From Bimastos eiseni (Eukaryota; Annelida; Clitellata; Crassiclitellata; Lumbricidae), in the NCBI GenBank assembly GCA_959347315.1, contig OY365818.1, forward strand, positions 2,093,222-2,157,221: a DNA stretch of 64,000 bases, read 5' to 3'. Positions 1 to 14,763 of the stretch are shown here, piece after piece. Numbering within the stretch: position 1 is the stretch's first letter; each line of letters begins with the position of its first letter. The position numbers and the translations under genes are program-made. The notes under the pieces are model-generated. The model saw only the letters and a list, made by a program, of their open reading frames with translations, was not told the origin of the DNA and ran no database searches.

Positions 1-11
1 GAGGGTACCGC

Positions 12-525
12 GACAAATGGTTCTCTGACAAATTATTGACGACAAATGGTTCACTGACAAATTATTGACGACAAATGGTTCACGGATGAAATGTTCACAG
101 CCAAAATTTTATTTTTAGTCCATTGTATATGGCCAAATGGAAGTAGGATTGATGATAATAATGTTTGCTAATTCAAATTTCTGTTTCAGCAAGGTTTATT
201 TTAATTTTAATTAATCCAACTTTTCAGGCTAGAATTCTTTTCTTCAATAATCCAACTTCTAGTTAAGCAAGCATTATTTTCATCTACATAATATTATCAT
301 CTATTCAGGAAGAATTTCTTGCATCAATCCAACTTCTATTTAAGCAAGCATTATTATCATCAATCCAACTTCTATAATTCTATTTTACCGAGTACAGTTG
401 GCGAATAACAGCTTTTCGGTTGTGAATCTTTTGTGTGTGACCATTTGTGTGTGACCATTTGTGTGTTACCATTTGTGTTACCATTTGTCGTCAACTGTTT
501 ATCGGTGAACCATTTGACATGACAC
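12..525. mobile_element. Foldback/MITE-like element with inverted ends
   Basis: The left part repeats GACAAATGGTTCACTGAC and GACGACAAATGGTTCAC (about 12-85). The right part (about 430-525) carries the reverse complement, ACCATTTGTCGTCAAC and GGTGAACCATTTG. Between them are several copies, in both directions, of a roughly 37-bp unit containing ATCAATCCAACTTCTATTTA. Inverted ends with internal subrepeats are typical of non-autonomous foldback or MITE elements. No transposase is visible. The element may start before the window. A related internal unit occurs at 55735-55865. Confidence 0.5.
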
Positions 526-1002
526 TCGTTTGTGAGTACTCCCACCCCAACCACTGCGATATACATTAGACTTGATATTGATTCAATTCTATGACATAAT
601 TTCCTATTTAGACTGGTTTCCTTGTTTGGCTTTTCGTTGTAGCCAAGACCCTTCCAAGGGTCGTCTGATGGTATAGCCATACTTCATAGGGAAGAGGAGA
701 GCAGTCCCTATATTTTCACTGTCAGGGGCCATAAAAACAGTCGAATTACACTTTGAAAACGTCATTCTGATATGCAGTGTCAATTATAAACATCACAGAA
801 AACTCAAAAGCCTTGAAGTTGACAATTTTTATACCTTTTATTCTCAATTGTGTCGTCTTTATTTATCGCCCGCAGAGTGGGCGATAAATATATCGTCAGC
901 GTGCCATAAATAGCCTGTTGGCAGGCTCTGTGACACATCTATTTTAGATGTTGGGTTTGTTTGTTGAGTTTTTGCTGACGTGTTTGTTGTTTGTTTTTCT
1001 AG

Positions 1003-4851
<3,849 letters not shown>

Positions 4852-7204
4852 CACTAATCTATGTGGATAACCTACCGACTGACTCTCAATTCGACGGACA
4901 CGCTACCGATATTAAAGCGATTTCTCGGACGTTTAGACTCGCCGAATATGACCAAACAAACGGCAGATAAAAATTTTCCACTAGCTTGCACGCAGCGCGA
5001 ACATGTAGTAGGTCTTTGAAAGTTGAGGTTGTATGTAAGTCGCACCTTGCATCTGTTTTTTGCAGACAGACGATTGGTTGGTTTGCACTGTGCGAAAATG
5101 GTGATGCGGTGCATTGAATGACGATTTGGGTGTTTATTGTGGTCCGTGTTTGTGATTCGGTCGATGGACGCTGCTACAAATTGTGGTCTCGGAAGTAAAG
5201 ACTGTTGTTTCAGAGACGCTTTTGTGTGGTGTGGACAGGGGCGTCTATCCCCCCTAAGTCGTTGGAGCAACTCCCCATCCCCATTTTAACTGACGGACAG
5301 ACTATTATTATTATTCAAGGATGAATAATAATCCTTGAATAATAGATTGAAGCAAGTTAATGGCACACACACTGACACCTTAGAACATAACATAATGACT
5401 TGACTGCAATTAATTAAAAATTGTAATTGTAGACTTTTTTTTTTTTAAATTAGCTTCCCATAATTTCTTAATGAGATCTTCCCCCCCCCCCCCCTATATC
5501 AAGGTTTCTATGGTGTAGACGCCCCTGGGTGTGGGTGGGTTTCCGTATCAGTTTTAAAATTCTGGGGTTAGGGTGGATTCGGTAACTTTGGTATCTTGTT
5601 TACACAGGACACTAGTTTCAAAGAATTAATGGAAACGAAGATTTGATGGAAAGGGGGATATCGTGAACAAATTTCAAGGTAGTTGTAAGAACCACCACCG
5701 GAAACTACCTGAACTAGGATCATTGTAGGAAAAAGTGAGGTCGGGTATGAGGATAAGTACCAAAATCGACCAATGGCATGGTTATCTGTGAGAACAAGTA
5801 AGGCAATCTCGGAGCACAACCACCGAAATATACCAAAACTAAGGAGTTTTATATCAATAGGAAGAAGTAATGTTATTTATGAGAAATGCATTGAAATTAA
5901 GGGTTAATGTCGTCTCTCTTGGCTGCCAAAACTATTATAATTGAAAATAAACGTGGAAGTCTTGTGTTTGTTCTCAACTTGGTTGTTTTCAGCAGTTTCA
6001 TTGTGGTTTTCCATACGAACTACGAATACGACGTTTATCGATGTGGAGTTCGCCTCTAGGGACGTCCTCCGAGGGTAAAGGCATTTATACGGATCAGAGG
6101 ATCAGTGTGTGCTGAAATTAGTGTAGTTCACCTAGAAATTCGCAGAATGTTTTGCAAAAGTTTTCATACCACCAGATTATAGACTTCTTAATAATAGCCA
6201 TTATTACAAAGTCTACGGCCAGATGCATTAAGTAGTCGTATTGCATGCGCAATAATAAAAAGTTAAATCGTTAAAGGATTACGACGACATACATAATTTT
6301 AAAATAATACTGACAGCTAAGCCGATGATAAAATATTTAATTAAACAAAGGACAATAATAACGAGACCTTAAGTCTTCCAATCATTAGAAAATGACCCAC
6401 TCCTCACACCATTCACTCACCGCCGTCGATCTTACACGAACAGTTGAGTTTGTTGAAACGCTTTGAAGTCATCCGTATATTTGCGCTCTTGCCGACACCA
6501 AATTATTATAGGCCTATTGATGTTTGTAAAACGCCTCTCGCAGGTTAGGCCTATTCAGAGGAGCTCTCCAGTCTCGACAGATTCATGAAAAGAAAGTTCT
6601 TGAATAGAAGATATGCGGGTGAGTCCTAGGCTATCGTACTTCGAACTTCACAGAGGTCGTTCCACAGCGAGGGACCCACTACAGCAAACGCCCGGTGCTG
6701 GGATAAAGAAGCTCGCAACCAAGGTTTACAAGGAAGATCAAGTCGGTCGGTATAGCGAAGAGGGCGAGACGAACGAGCAGTGTCTCAATGCACATCAGAT
6801 AATTAGGTGCTCAACCTTGCTGAGATTTGGCAACCAGAAGCAAGACCCTATATCTGATTCGAGACAAAATCGGGAACCAGTATAGGTCATTGATCATCTG
6901 AGCGTAGATAGCAGCGTATCATAGGAAACGAGCAATCAGCTAACGACAATTAACATCGCTTAGCCTTAACGGGAGCTATAAAAATTTCTTTAATAAATTA
7001 ACCTGTTTAGCCGATATTTATACCCAGGAGAAGCAGAGTGCGGCTTCTGCAAAGGAAAGATCCGTTTCGAAAAGAAACCTCAGACATTTTTTGATGACAA
7101 CCATTCCAGTCAATAACCATCCTAGCCAAAATCCACATCAATCAACATCCATGCCAACCAGCAACCCCAGGTCAACAACCATTCTAGTCAACAGACACCC
7201 CTGG
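4852..7204. other. Rab11 3' side and intergenic region
   Basis: This stretch separates the convergent Rab11 and RFX genes. A plus-strand AATAAA near 5945, followed by GT-rich sequence, is a possible Rab11 polyadenylation signal. A minus-strand ATTAAA (plus TTTAAT, 6989-6994), 211 nt beyond the RFX stop, could serve that gene. I see no conserved coding exon. A perfect hairpin lies at 5309-5344 and a poly-C run near 5481-5494. Confidence 0.5.
5309..5344. repeat. Perfect 14-bp inverted repeat with 8-nt loop
   Basis: Arms TATTATTCAAGGAT (5309-5322) and ATCCTTGAATAATA (5331-5344) flank GAATAATA. It lies downstream of the Rab11 stop and could be a 3' UTR stem-loop or a mobile-element relic. Confidence 0.7.
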
Positions 7205-10200
7205 TCAGTAAGGCCAGTTGAAGTCCATGTTGCACCCGGTCGACTGTCCGTTGCCTTCGCCGTCATCCTCGCAGATGGTGCCGAACAGTCCCTCGAGGCT
7301 GCTCGGGGTGTCGAGCGCAGTCGACTGCCCTCCTCCATCTGGCGCAAAAGCCTCCATCCGCTTATCAGGTTTATCAAACAGTGGCATCTCGCTAGCAAAC
7401 TCCGGCGATGAGTTCTGTGACAGAGGCGGGGTGCAGCCCCCGTCGACGAAGGCTCCTCCGCCGGCGGCACGCTCGTACGCCCCGAATCCGGACGAGTTGA
7501 GATCCCCGGAGAACGCCAGGGGAGGCCGGAGCTCCACTCCGCTGATGAGCCGGTCGCGCGACGACCCGCTCCACCGGGCGTCATCCAGCTTCTCGAGAGG
7601 ATCGCGACACCGGTCACCAGAGCACTCGCTCCAGTCGACCTGGGACCCCCCGCGGGACGATAGGTTTTCTGCGCTCCCAGGTGCGGTGGAGGACTCTGTA
7701 GCGGCATCGTCGTTAAGCATCTCGTTGATCATCTCTTCCAGGCTGAACGTGCAACCAGCCTGGAGGCGGTTTGCCGGCTCTGAGTGGCTGCGTTGGAGGA
7801 CAGAGGACGATGAGGTCTCCTCGTGATTCGCTGAGATGATCTCCTCCACTTCCCCAGCGGCCTCCAGGTCCTGGAAGTCAAAGACAGGAGGCAGCATCGC
7901 CCCCGGGAGGAGGCCCAGCGTGGAGGACGCGGACCCAGAGAAGGCGGGCGCGGGCGGTAGGTCTTCGTACGTCTCTTGGAGACCGATCCACTTATTGCAC
8001 GAATTCTGAAAGTCGTGAGCTGAGTGGTGGCGCTGTCGGCTGGGAACCCCTTCTTGACCGCCCCTCTTGAGCGGTCGGATGCTCGACGCGGGGGCAAATC
8101 CACCCGACCGGGCGACTCGTGGGGACTCGGAGCTGCTCGTGTAGGGCACGAAGCTCCTGGCGTCCGCCGTGTACGACGCCGCCAGACCTGTCGGCCGGGA
8201 CACGATAGGGCCCTCCGTCTCGAGAAGGTGCCTCTGCCCCAAAGTCGGCAGAGGCTTGATGGCGGCAACCGAGGGCAGGGAGTCGGTGATTTGGATGGGC
8301 ATGAACGCATTCGTCTGGTCGAGATAGAGACTGCAGGCGCTGAGATTCGATCGCGGGGACATACCCCCGGACATCGGCGTCGACCTCTCGCTGCCCGGGC
8401 TGCCATCGGCCGACGGCGGCCCGTAGCCCAGATAGTACGCCTCCGGGTTCACCCCGTCCAGGTCGCCCCCGGTTACCGTATTCGGCCTGCCCGGCCGGGA
8501 CCCCTGCGGTCCGAGGCCGGTCTTGTCGTCGCCAAAAGCAGACGCCGGTCGGCTGACTTGCGAGTCCGCCTGCTGCCGGAGCCGAGCCTGCTGGAGAGTG
8601 CGTAGGACAGACACCTGAGAGAGTTGCTGAAGGGTGCAGTGCTGGGCGTAGTCGTCCCTGTAGGGCACAGGGGTCGGTTCCCCTCCGGGAGAGTGGAGGC
8701 AGTCCGGAGGCAAATTTGCGACCGCTACCCCCATATCCACTCCACCGGGGAAGTATTCGGGTCCAACGGGTGGACGCTCGACTTGCCTCTCTGGCCGATC
8801 GTCGCCCAAAAGCAGCCTTTTTATCCCGCAATAGTTCTGTCCGGCGACATTTCTTTTCACTGCCGACCTGCCCCGATTGTTGTCTGCAGATCTGCTCACA
8901 TTAACCTGACCCCGTTTCGCAGCTTTCGCCTCTGACGAAGAGATGCCATAGCTCACCTTTACCGGCGGTGCAGAGCTCTCCGAAAATGTTATTGCCGTTA
9001 ACGCTTTTTCCACCGGCTTGAGGAACAGCTGTTGGAAACCAACATGCCCCGTCTGTGTGGAAGACTGCGACTCTGAAGTCGACATGATTACTGGTACGCC
9101 AAGATAACTGAACGTCTCCGCTTTAAGATCTGGTCTTGTGGAATCCGCATGCGAAATCCCTGATCCGACGAAAGAAGAGCCAACTGAATCACCTACTTCG
9201 ACCCCCGATGTGGAAACCGTTACCTGAAGGAAACCGCCGCACGTGGACATCTTTCCTCCCCGTTCTGGGCTGATGGTAAGCTTCGATACACTGGATTCGC
9301 TCCTGCTGACGGCTGGACCGACAAGGTTGAAAACCGAACTAGTCTGGTGCAACTCAGACTCTGTCTTTGGCACGGTCGGTGACGGCAGGGTCAGTTCGGT
9401 CGGCCGGATCAGATGCACGACAGACCCCGAAGAAAGCAGGCCTTGTATTTTCGAAGTCGACGGCGGCCCAAGGCAGGTCGACGCCCTGGGTGACTGTACT
9501 ATTTCATCCGTCGATCTGAACCCGGAACACTGAGGAAGGACCTGAACAATTTGGAAGTTCGGAGGGACTATCCCGACAAACGAATTGGTGGCAGCGGCTC
9601 GATCTGCATCCAGTCCACCGATTCCCTCGCTTTCCAGGGAACCGCTCTTCTCGCGCAATTCCTTTAAGATCTGGGAGACGTTTCGGCTGTCGTTGTAGAA
9701 CCTCATCGCTCTGCCTCCGCCGATCCCGCTGCATCTCTGCTCATCCAAGATCGATGACACCGTCTTAGTTGACGACCTCGAGGGTACGTTACGACACCTG
9801 CCCTTTGACCCCTGATTAGGGGGATTCGCGGTCCGAGTCGCCGATTTGACGCTCGCCCCACACGGGATCTGCTGCCCTGGCGGAGCGGTCAGGGGTTCCG
9901 CACGAGAGGAGATTCGATAGTCAGAAGTATTGGCATTGTCCGGAGGACTCTTGTGTACCAGTTGACTACTACAATTCAGTGATGTCGACAATGGAGCTTT
10001 ACCTGTATACACTCCAGCACTTACAGACATATGTGGCATCGCCAGGGAACTTTTAGTGGACAACGCAAGGGAACGAGCCTCTTGGACGTTGCCAACGAAA
10101 TGGTTTCCTTGACGACCGCCTCCAAAATGGCTTCCTTGACGACCGTCGGAAACGACGTTGTGACAGACTGTTTGGGCGTAACCGTTCACAACACCACATA

Positions 10201-10872
10201 CCACATCAACACTCTGAGCATTGCCAGAAAACACCTGAGAAATTCCTCCTGCTTCTGAGGGACGCGTGCAACGGCTCTCGGCAATGACCAGAGGCGCAGG
10301 AGGGACGGAACTGGCGAGATCGCTGGTAGTACCACGTGGCAGATCGACCCAGCCCGGCCTTAGCCCCGCCTGAACGTTCTGCACCATCGCCTGAATAGGC
10401 AGCCTGGCATCGGGTGTTTGAACCGTCTGTGGCAGACTGCTAGAGATGAAGACCAAAGAGCCCGTGGTGTGACCGGACTGCAGCTGGGAGGCGCCGGGCG
10501 ACAGGAGAATGAACTGCGGCGGGTCGACCGCTCGCTGGGCCCGCGGGTCTGGGGCAAGACGAGATCCTACCACAAGCTTCGGGAGCAACGTCTTTGGGAG
10601 TATCGCCGGGATCGCGGGTCTACGCGTGTTGCGCTCGGCGTCCAGTCTGGGACCAGGGGTTCGCGAGACTCCAGGCAAGGGATTTTTCTGTGTATGTTTG
10701 GCGGCTGGGAGGCCCGGAACCGATTCCTGAGTGGAGAGGTGGCTGCGTTCTTCCTCCATCCGCTGTTTCTGACGCGTGATGTCACGTCGCTCCTGGAGCT
10801 TTCGCTGGAGTTGGTGACGGGTGCTGAGTGGCTTCTGCGTCGGGTCCGTGGCCGAAATCTCCTCCGAGGAAT
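7205..10872 (-). CDS. RFX7: RFX7-like last exon: HQLQRKLQ segment and regulatory tail
   Basis: A single 3668-nt exon. The minus-strand acceptor CCTGTAACAG is at 10882-10873 and TGA at 7207-7205. It starts by completing an Asp codon, then [20 protein letters not shown]. Near the start [10 protein letters not shown] resembles an RFX7 QILPKP segment. The rest is low-complexity and Ser/Pro/Gly-rich, with [27 protein letters not shown] (an RSxSxP site), an acidic amphipathic [11 protein letters not shown] and a C-terminal LFGTICEDD...FNWPY. It is markedly GC-richer than the surrounding DNA, which gives many spurious open frames on the other strand. Confidence 0.93.
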
Positions 10873-13800
10873 CTGTTACAGGAAGTTATTTGCGCACGTC
10901 TATACCTCGTCGTTGGGATAGAGGGATGCGTAATAGAGGGATGCGTAATAGAGGGATGTGTAATAGAGGGATGCGTAATAGAGGGATGCGTAATAGAGGG
11001 ATGCGTAATAGAGGGATGCGTAATAGAGAAATGCGTAATAGGGGGATGCGTAATAAAGGGATGCGTAATAGAGGGATGCGTAATAGAGGGATGTATAATA
11101 AAGGCAGGATTTGAGGAGACAGAAAAGATCAGGGAAGACTATAGGTGACAAAGGTGGAGCAACTGGAGGAAGTCTATTTCATAGATAGCGACATACGGAG
11201 GGTAAAGCCAGGAAATGAGCCATGGTGGTCCTGATGCGGGAAACAAAGAGGTCAGGTCGATCAGCGAGTTGAGGGCACATTGCATTTAACAGTAGAGCAG
11301 CCACTCAAGGCGACAACTAAACCGCCACCCCACATAGTGAATGAAGGACTAAACAAACATATGGGTTAGCAAGAATCAATTTCGCATCTTATTGCTCTTC
11401 AGGCTAACGTTTTATCCAGTAATCTACACCCCAACAATTCAATCAATCAATGTAACTTATATAGCGCCTCTTCAACATAGCTATTCAGAGGCGCTACCGA
11501 CTCAGGCCTGGTCAAAGAGGAAGGTCTTGAGGAGTTCATAGAAATAGCCTGATAGTCGCACCGCAGAGAGGGCGGTCAGATGGGAGACCATTCAAGACTA
11601 GACTCCCTCAACCCCCCCCGATATCGCCGTTCCTGCCTCTAGACGCCGAGCGAAGAGATCGACAACAATTACAACAGCTGCAATTAAAATAAGAAACCTT
11701 TGTTGTGAGCTTCGCAGTTGGTTCCGGCCGTGAGCGTGAAAGCCTCCTCTGAAACCTGGCTGACGTAGCTCTTGGAGATGAGATGAACCGCCAGGTGTTG
11801 GATGCTTTCGAATGGTATGCTTAGCAGTTTGTACGCCCATTCTAAGATGAGCCTCGATGCAGCCTCGTTCGCTCCATCCTCCCTTCCTCCTTCGCCGTGG
11901 GTCGCTGTGTCGTCACAGAATGCTTCCTGTGGCATAAAAAGAAAACAAATAGCAGATTTTTCTGTTGCACTTCATGCTGGCCAGGTTATCGAGGGAACAC
12001 ATCGCTGTGGGTCCGTGTTCCTAGGGTCAATGTTCCTGAGGGTTCATATTTCTGAGGGTCAGTGTTTCTGGAGTTCATGTTTCTAGTGGTTGGCATTCTG
12101 GAGTATTAATGTCGAGATCAAGTATTTGAGTTCCATGCAGGACAGCAAGATTCTCTTTGCCTGGCATATGCGGTTTGTGCTGAGGTCCATCCATCCGTCC
12201 GTCCGTCCATCCATCTATGTAATCTATATAGCGTCCTTACAAGATGACTATTCCAAGCTCGGCTCAGAAGAAAGTCTTGAGAAGCTAATCGAAAAGGCAA
12301 CACAGGTCCCATGGGAAAGAACACGGGAAAGAACGAGGACAGTTTCGCTCAACCCATTGCCAACTAACTACTTACTTACTTACTTGTCAAGTCAATTTCA
12401 TAATTCTTAATCTGATCATCTGATTATCGACCTGATTATATTTTGGTTTTGTCGTACCATTCGCTGATGTCTTGAGTACATAATAAATTATGAACCATTG
12501 CTATTGAAGTTTTTATTAAATATTGAATTTGTTATTAATTAGTTACATCTGATATGAAGAATCGAGAGAATACCTCATTGTCATCCTCGACTTTTATTTT
12601 CGGAACTGTAAAGGAGTTTGGTTGCATCCGGTAGGAAATGCCACCAAACATGTGTCTGAAACAAATAAAAGAACACAACACGTGAAACATAACACGTGAA
12701 ACATAACACGTGAAACATAACATGTGAAACATAACACGTGAAACATAACATGTGAAACATAACATGTGAAACATAACATGTGAAACATAACATGTGAAAC
12801 ATAACACAATATAGTATAACATGTGAAACATAGCAGAACAAGTGAAACATAGCAGAACATGTGAATCATTACATAACACGTGATTCTGTCACAAATCATA
12901 GGAACACATAATAGCAATCATTATCACTATTGTAACTGTTGACAAAAGAAAAAGTCGAGTGAAAAAAACAAAGCCTACTTGGCGTTTCCACGGCTACCGA
13001 GTCGCCGAGTAGTCAGCTGCGGAAAAACCGAGGAAAGAATCTTCTTGAAGTCGGATACGGAGACAGACTCCTGGCTCTGCGCCTCACAGAACATCCTACA
13101 GATGAAATGTTCATGATAAAATAACCACGACAAACATTGGCACAGAAAAGGGACCATATTCACTACATTGCAGCTCCAACTGTGGCTCACGTAGTGTAAA
13201 ATGGCATGTTAAGCTTGCTGCTACGGATGAACCAAAACTCAGCTCGGACACTCGGCCAAACCGAGTTTTGTAGTACCCAGATTTATTTGGATTTGGGACA
13301 AACAATGGGTCCAAGTTTTAATAAAAATCGAATTGCCATTTTCTATTTGAATATGAAAATCGAATTTATATTTACAAAACGACAATCGCATTTCCTTTTT
13401 CTTAATCGCATTCATAGTGAAAAACTGAAAGTTGCAAAAACAAATAAATTCATGCATTTATTTAAAGTTTAATGTTTACCTTGTTATCATTAAATATTGC
13501 CCACAGTTTGTTCAAAATGCCCAAGCGCTTCGTGCAGTGTGTTTGTAAATCGTCAACCAGTAACCAGTCATAAAAATTGTGCACACTCAGTTCTTCCCTA
13601 CTCGAGGGCCACAGCGCAAATGATTTGATTGAAAAACAATCCCATAGTTCAGTGCTGCTCAAACTGTAGCTCGCAGTTCGGTGGGCGAGTTAATTGGTAG
13701 GTAAGATATGGCTTCGAACATGGAGTCAACATTTACGAATCATCATCTCACGCCACATTATGCTCAACCAATTCTTACACCGTACTCGTAATTAGTAACA

Positions 13801-14763
13801 ACTTTAATTCATCAAACACTAGTGCAACAAAATCAAGTCACAAGAAAATAACTCAGGTCAAATGGACAGGCAACATACTGTAATATGCCGGTGAAATCTA
13901 TATGGCTTCGGTAACGTAATCGAACTGTACCTGTAATCATCGTAAACCTTTTGCCTGAGTAGGGAAGTGTTTGAATTTCTCGTCAGGTGAGTTTTCATCC
14001 ACGTAACTGTCAATGATTCCGTGTCACTTGAAGTTTTAACACATCTGAATATAACATATGCACAAACACGAGGTGAAGGAAGACATTTCCCAGTATTATT
14101 ATCATTATTATTGTTATTATAATGCAGAAATTAAGAACCACTGTATAATGACAAAGCATTTGTTGACAGCAAATGAGCAAATGTTTTCCTTAATGTATAT
14201 TATTCTTCTTCTTATTATTATTATTGCTATCTTTTCTCCATTCTCCTCCATTTTCCACATTTCGAAAGTCTCCGGTCTCCATGCGTCCTCTATTCTCATT
14301 GTCCAAGTCCCTGTTGGATCCACAACCCTCTGTTGTCATCTCCAAGAGGGATATTGAAAGCTCAAATAAGTGGCCCAACAGCAACACGAATGGCGACATC
14401 GGACATTTGAATCTGAGTTAGAGTAACAGAAGAAAAAAGTCACTTTGTTCTCATTCTTATAACAATGCATCTGTCCAAATACAACACAATGCAAGGTCAG
14501 TAAATCTGACAATGAGGCATTGGCCAACAATCGTGAGCGGAGGACTCGCTCGGGGTCCTCATTCTACAACTGTCTCGGCAGAGGCGACTCAAACCACCTT
14601 CTCCAAGCATCACAAAACGAGAGCTCAACTCGATCATTCAGTAAGACAGAAGGTAATCGAGCACGGCTACTCACTCTGTGGCTGTGTTTACGGCCGGAAC
14701 GTGAGTCGGTAGCCTCAGATACAGAAACAACTTCTCGACATTCGACAGACGACTGACGCTCAC
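7205..14763 (-). CDS. RFX7: RFX5/RFX7-family winged-helix transcription factor (first coding exon not found)
   Basis: RFX proteins bind X-box DNA through a winged-helix domain; RFX7 is a nuclear activator. Minus-strand exons are 14763-14675, 14044-13931, 13095-12979, 12655-12574, 11926-11698 and 10872-7205. Their 4299 nt form one open frame (1432 residues plus TGA), close to the size of vertebrate RFX7. In order: [11 protein letters not shown] (the RFX5/7 N-terminal helix, usually KLYLYLQLP); winged helix from [15 protein letters not shown] through [23 protein letters not shown] and [32 protein letters not shown] (RFX7 has a similar CEWAQKVLSQPFD segment); [12 protein letters not shown]; then a long Ser/Thr/Pro/Gln-rich tail. 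The tail ends with short motifs shared with RFX7: an RSHSEP 14-3-3-type site, [11 protein letters not shown], and LFGTIC followed by FNW. RFX5 is shorter, so RFX7 fits better. The initiator ATG exon should lie above 14763. Confidence 0.93.
10920..11105. repeat. 15-bp minisatellite beside the RFX acceptor
   Basis: About twelve copies of GAGGGATGCGTAATA. On the gene strand the array ends about 45 nt upstream of the last-exon acceptor, where the branch point would be expected. Open frames over it encode only periodic peptide. Confidence 0.92.
11433..11515. repeat. SINE-tail type repeat (ATATAGCGCCTC)
   Basis: CAATCAATCAATGTAACTTATATAGCGCCTC followed by a CAGAGGCGCT segment. It belongs to the GCGCTATATAAAT tail family; similar pieces lie at 4395-4450, 12200-12280, 24430-24475, 36446-36480, 42598-42660, 47288-47445 and 50545-50600. 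Confidence 0.65.
11698..11926 (-). CDS. RFX7: RFX7-like exon: [12 protein letters not shown] region
   Basis: The acceptor ATGCCACAG precedes GAAGCATTCTGTGAC. The exon encodes [20 protein letters not shown], then [17 protein letters not shown] and [14 protein letters not shown], and ends one base into an Asp codon at an AAAG/GTTTCT donor. The hydrophobic pattern aligns with the segment that follows the DNA-binding domain in RFX7. Confidence 0.92.
12574..12655 (-). CDS. RFX7: RFX7-like exon: wing of the DNA-binding domain
   Basis: The acceptor GTTTCAG precedes ACACATG. The exon encodes [20 protein letters not shown] then KVEDDNE, and its first base completes the Lys of GNAK. It corresponds to the KYCYSGLRKK and PTLPNL region of RFX7. 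The PxLPx(I/L) motif used by RFX7 to bind ankyrin repeats is here only F-T-V-P-K-I, so that contact may be altered. Confidence 0.88.
12668..12860. repeat. 14-bp minisatellite of E-box sequences
   Basis: About thirteen copies of AACACGTGAAACAT or AACATGTGAAACAT, so nearly every unit holds a CACGTG or CATGTG E-box core. It lies in the RFX intron directly upstream (on the gene strand) of the 12655 exon. Confidence 0.9.
12979..13095 (-). CDS. RFX7: RFX7-like exon: recognition helix of the winged-helix domain
   Basis: The acceptor TTCATCTGTAG precedes GATGTTCTG. The exon encodes [20 protein letters not shown] then [18 protein letters not shown] and ends two bases into a Lys codon. [10 protein letters not shown] matches the near-invariant RFX RRLGTRGNSK. 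This is the strongest single diagnostic block of the gene. Confidence 0.95.
13931..14044 (-). CDS. RFX7: RFX7-like exon: start of the winged-helix domain
   Basis: The acceptor TATATTCAG precedes ATGTGTTAAAAC. The exon encodes [20 protein letters not shown] then [18 protein letters not shown] and ends at TACAG/GTACAG. The 114 nt fit the phases of both neighbours. It aligns with WIRNTLE...TSLPKQEVYDEYK of RFX7. Confidence 0.92.
14675..14763 (-). CDS. RFX7: RFX7-like exon: N-terminal helix [11 protein letters not shown]
   Basis: The acceptor TTTTCTTTCAG ends at 14764 and the donor is GA/GTGAGT. The exon encodes [20 protein letters not shown] then [10 protein letters not shown]. The block matches the KLYLYLQLP N-terminal segment of RFX5 and RFX7. 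The exon starts in phase 0, so at least one more coding exon is expected upstream; none was recognised up to 19 kb. Confidence 0.88.

Noticed and set aside
7218..8935. Several plus-strand and alternative-frame open frames over 7.2-8.9 kb
   Set aside because: They are shadows of the GC-rich RFX7-like last exon. None shows family motifs, whereas the minus frame has continuous homology and matching splice phases.
13462..13662. Minus-strand frame between two RFX exons
   Set aside because: The peptide does not resemble RFX proteins. The flanking exons at 13931-14044 and 12979-13095 already join in phase, so no exon is needed.
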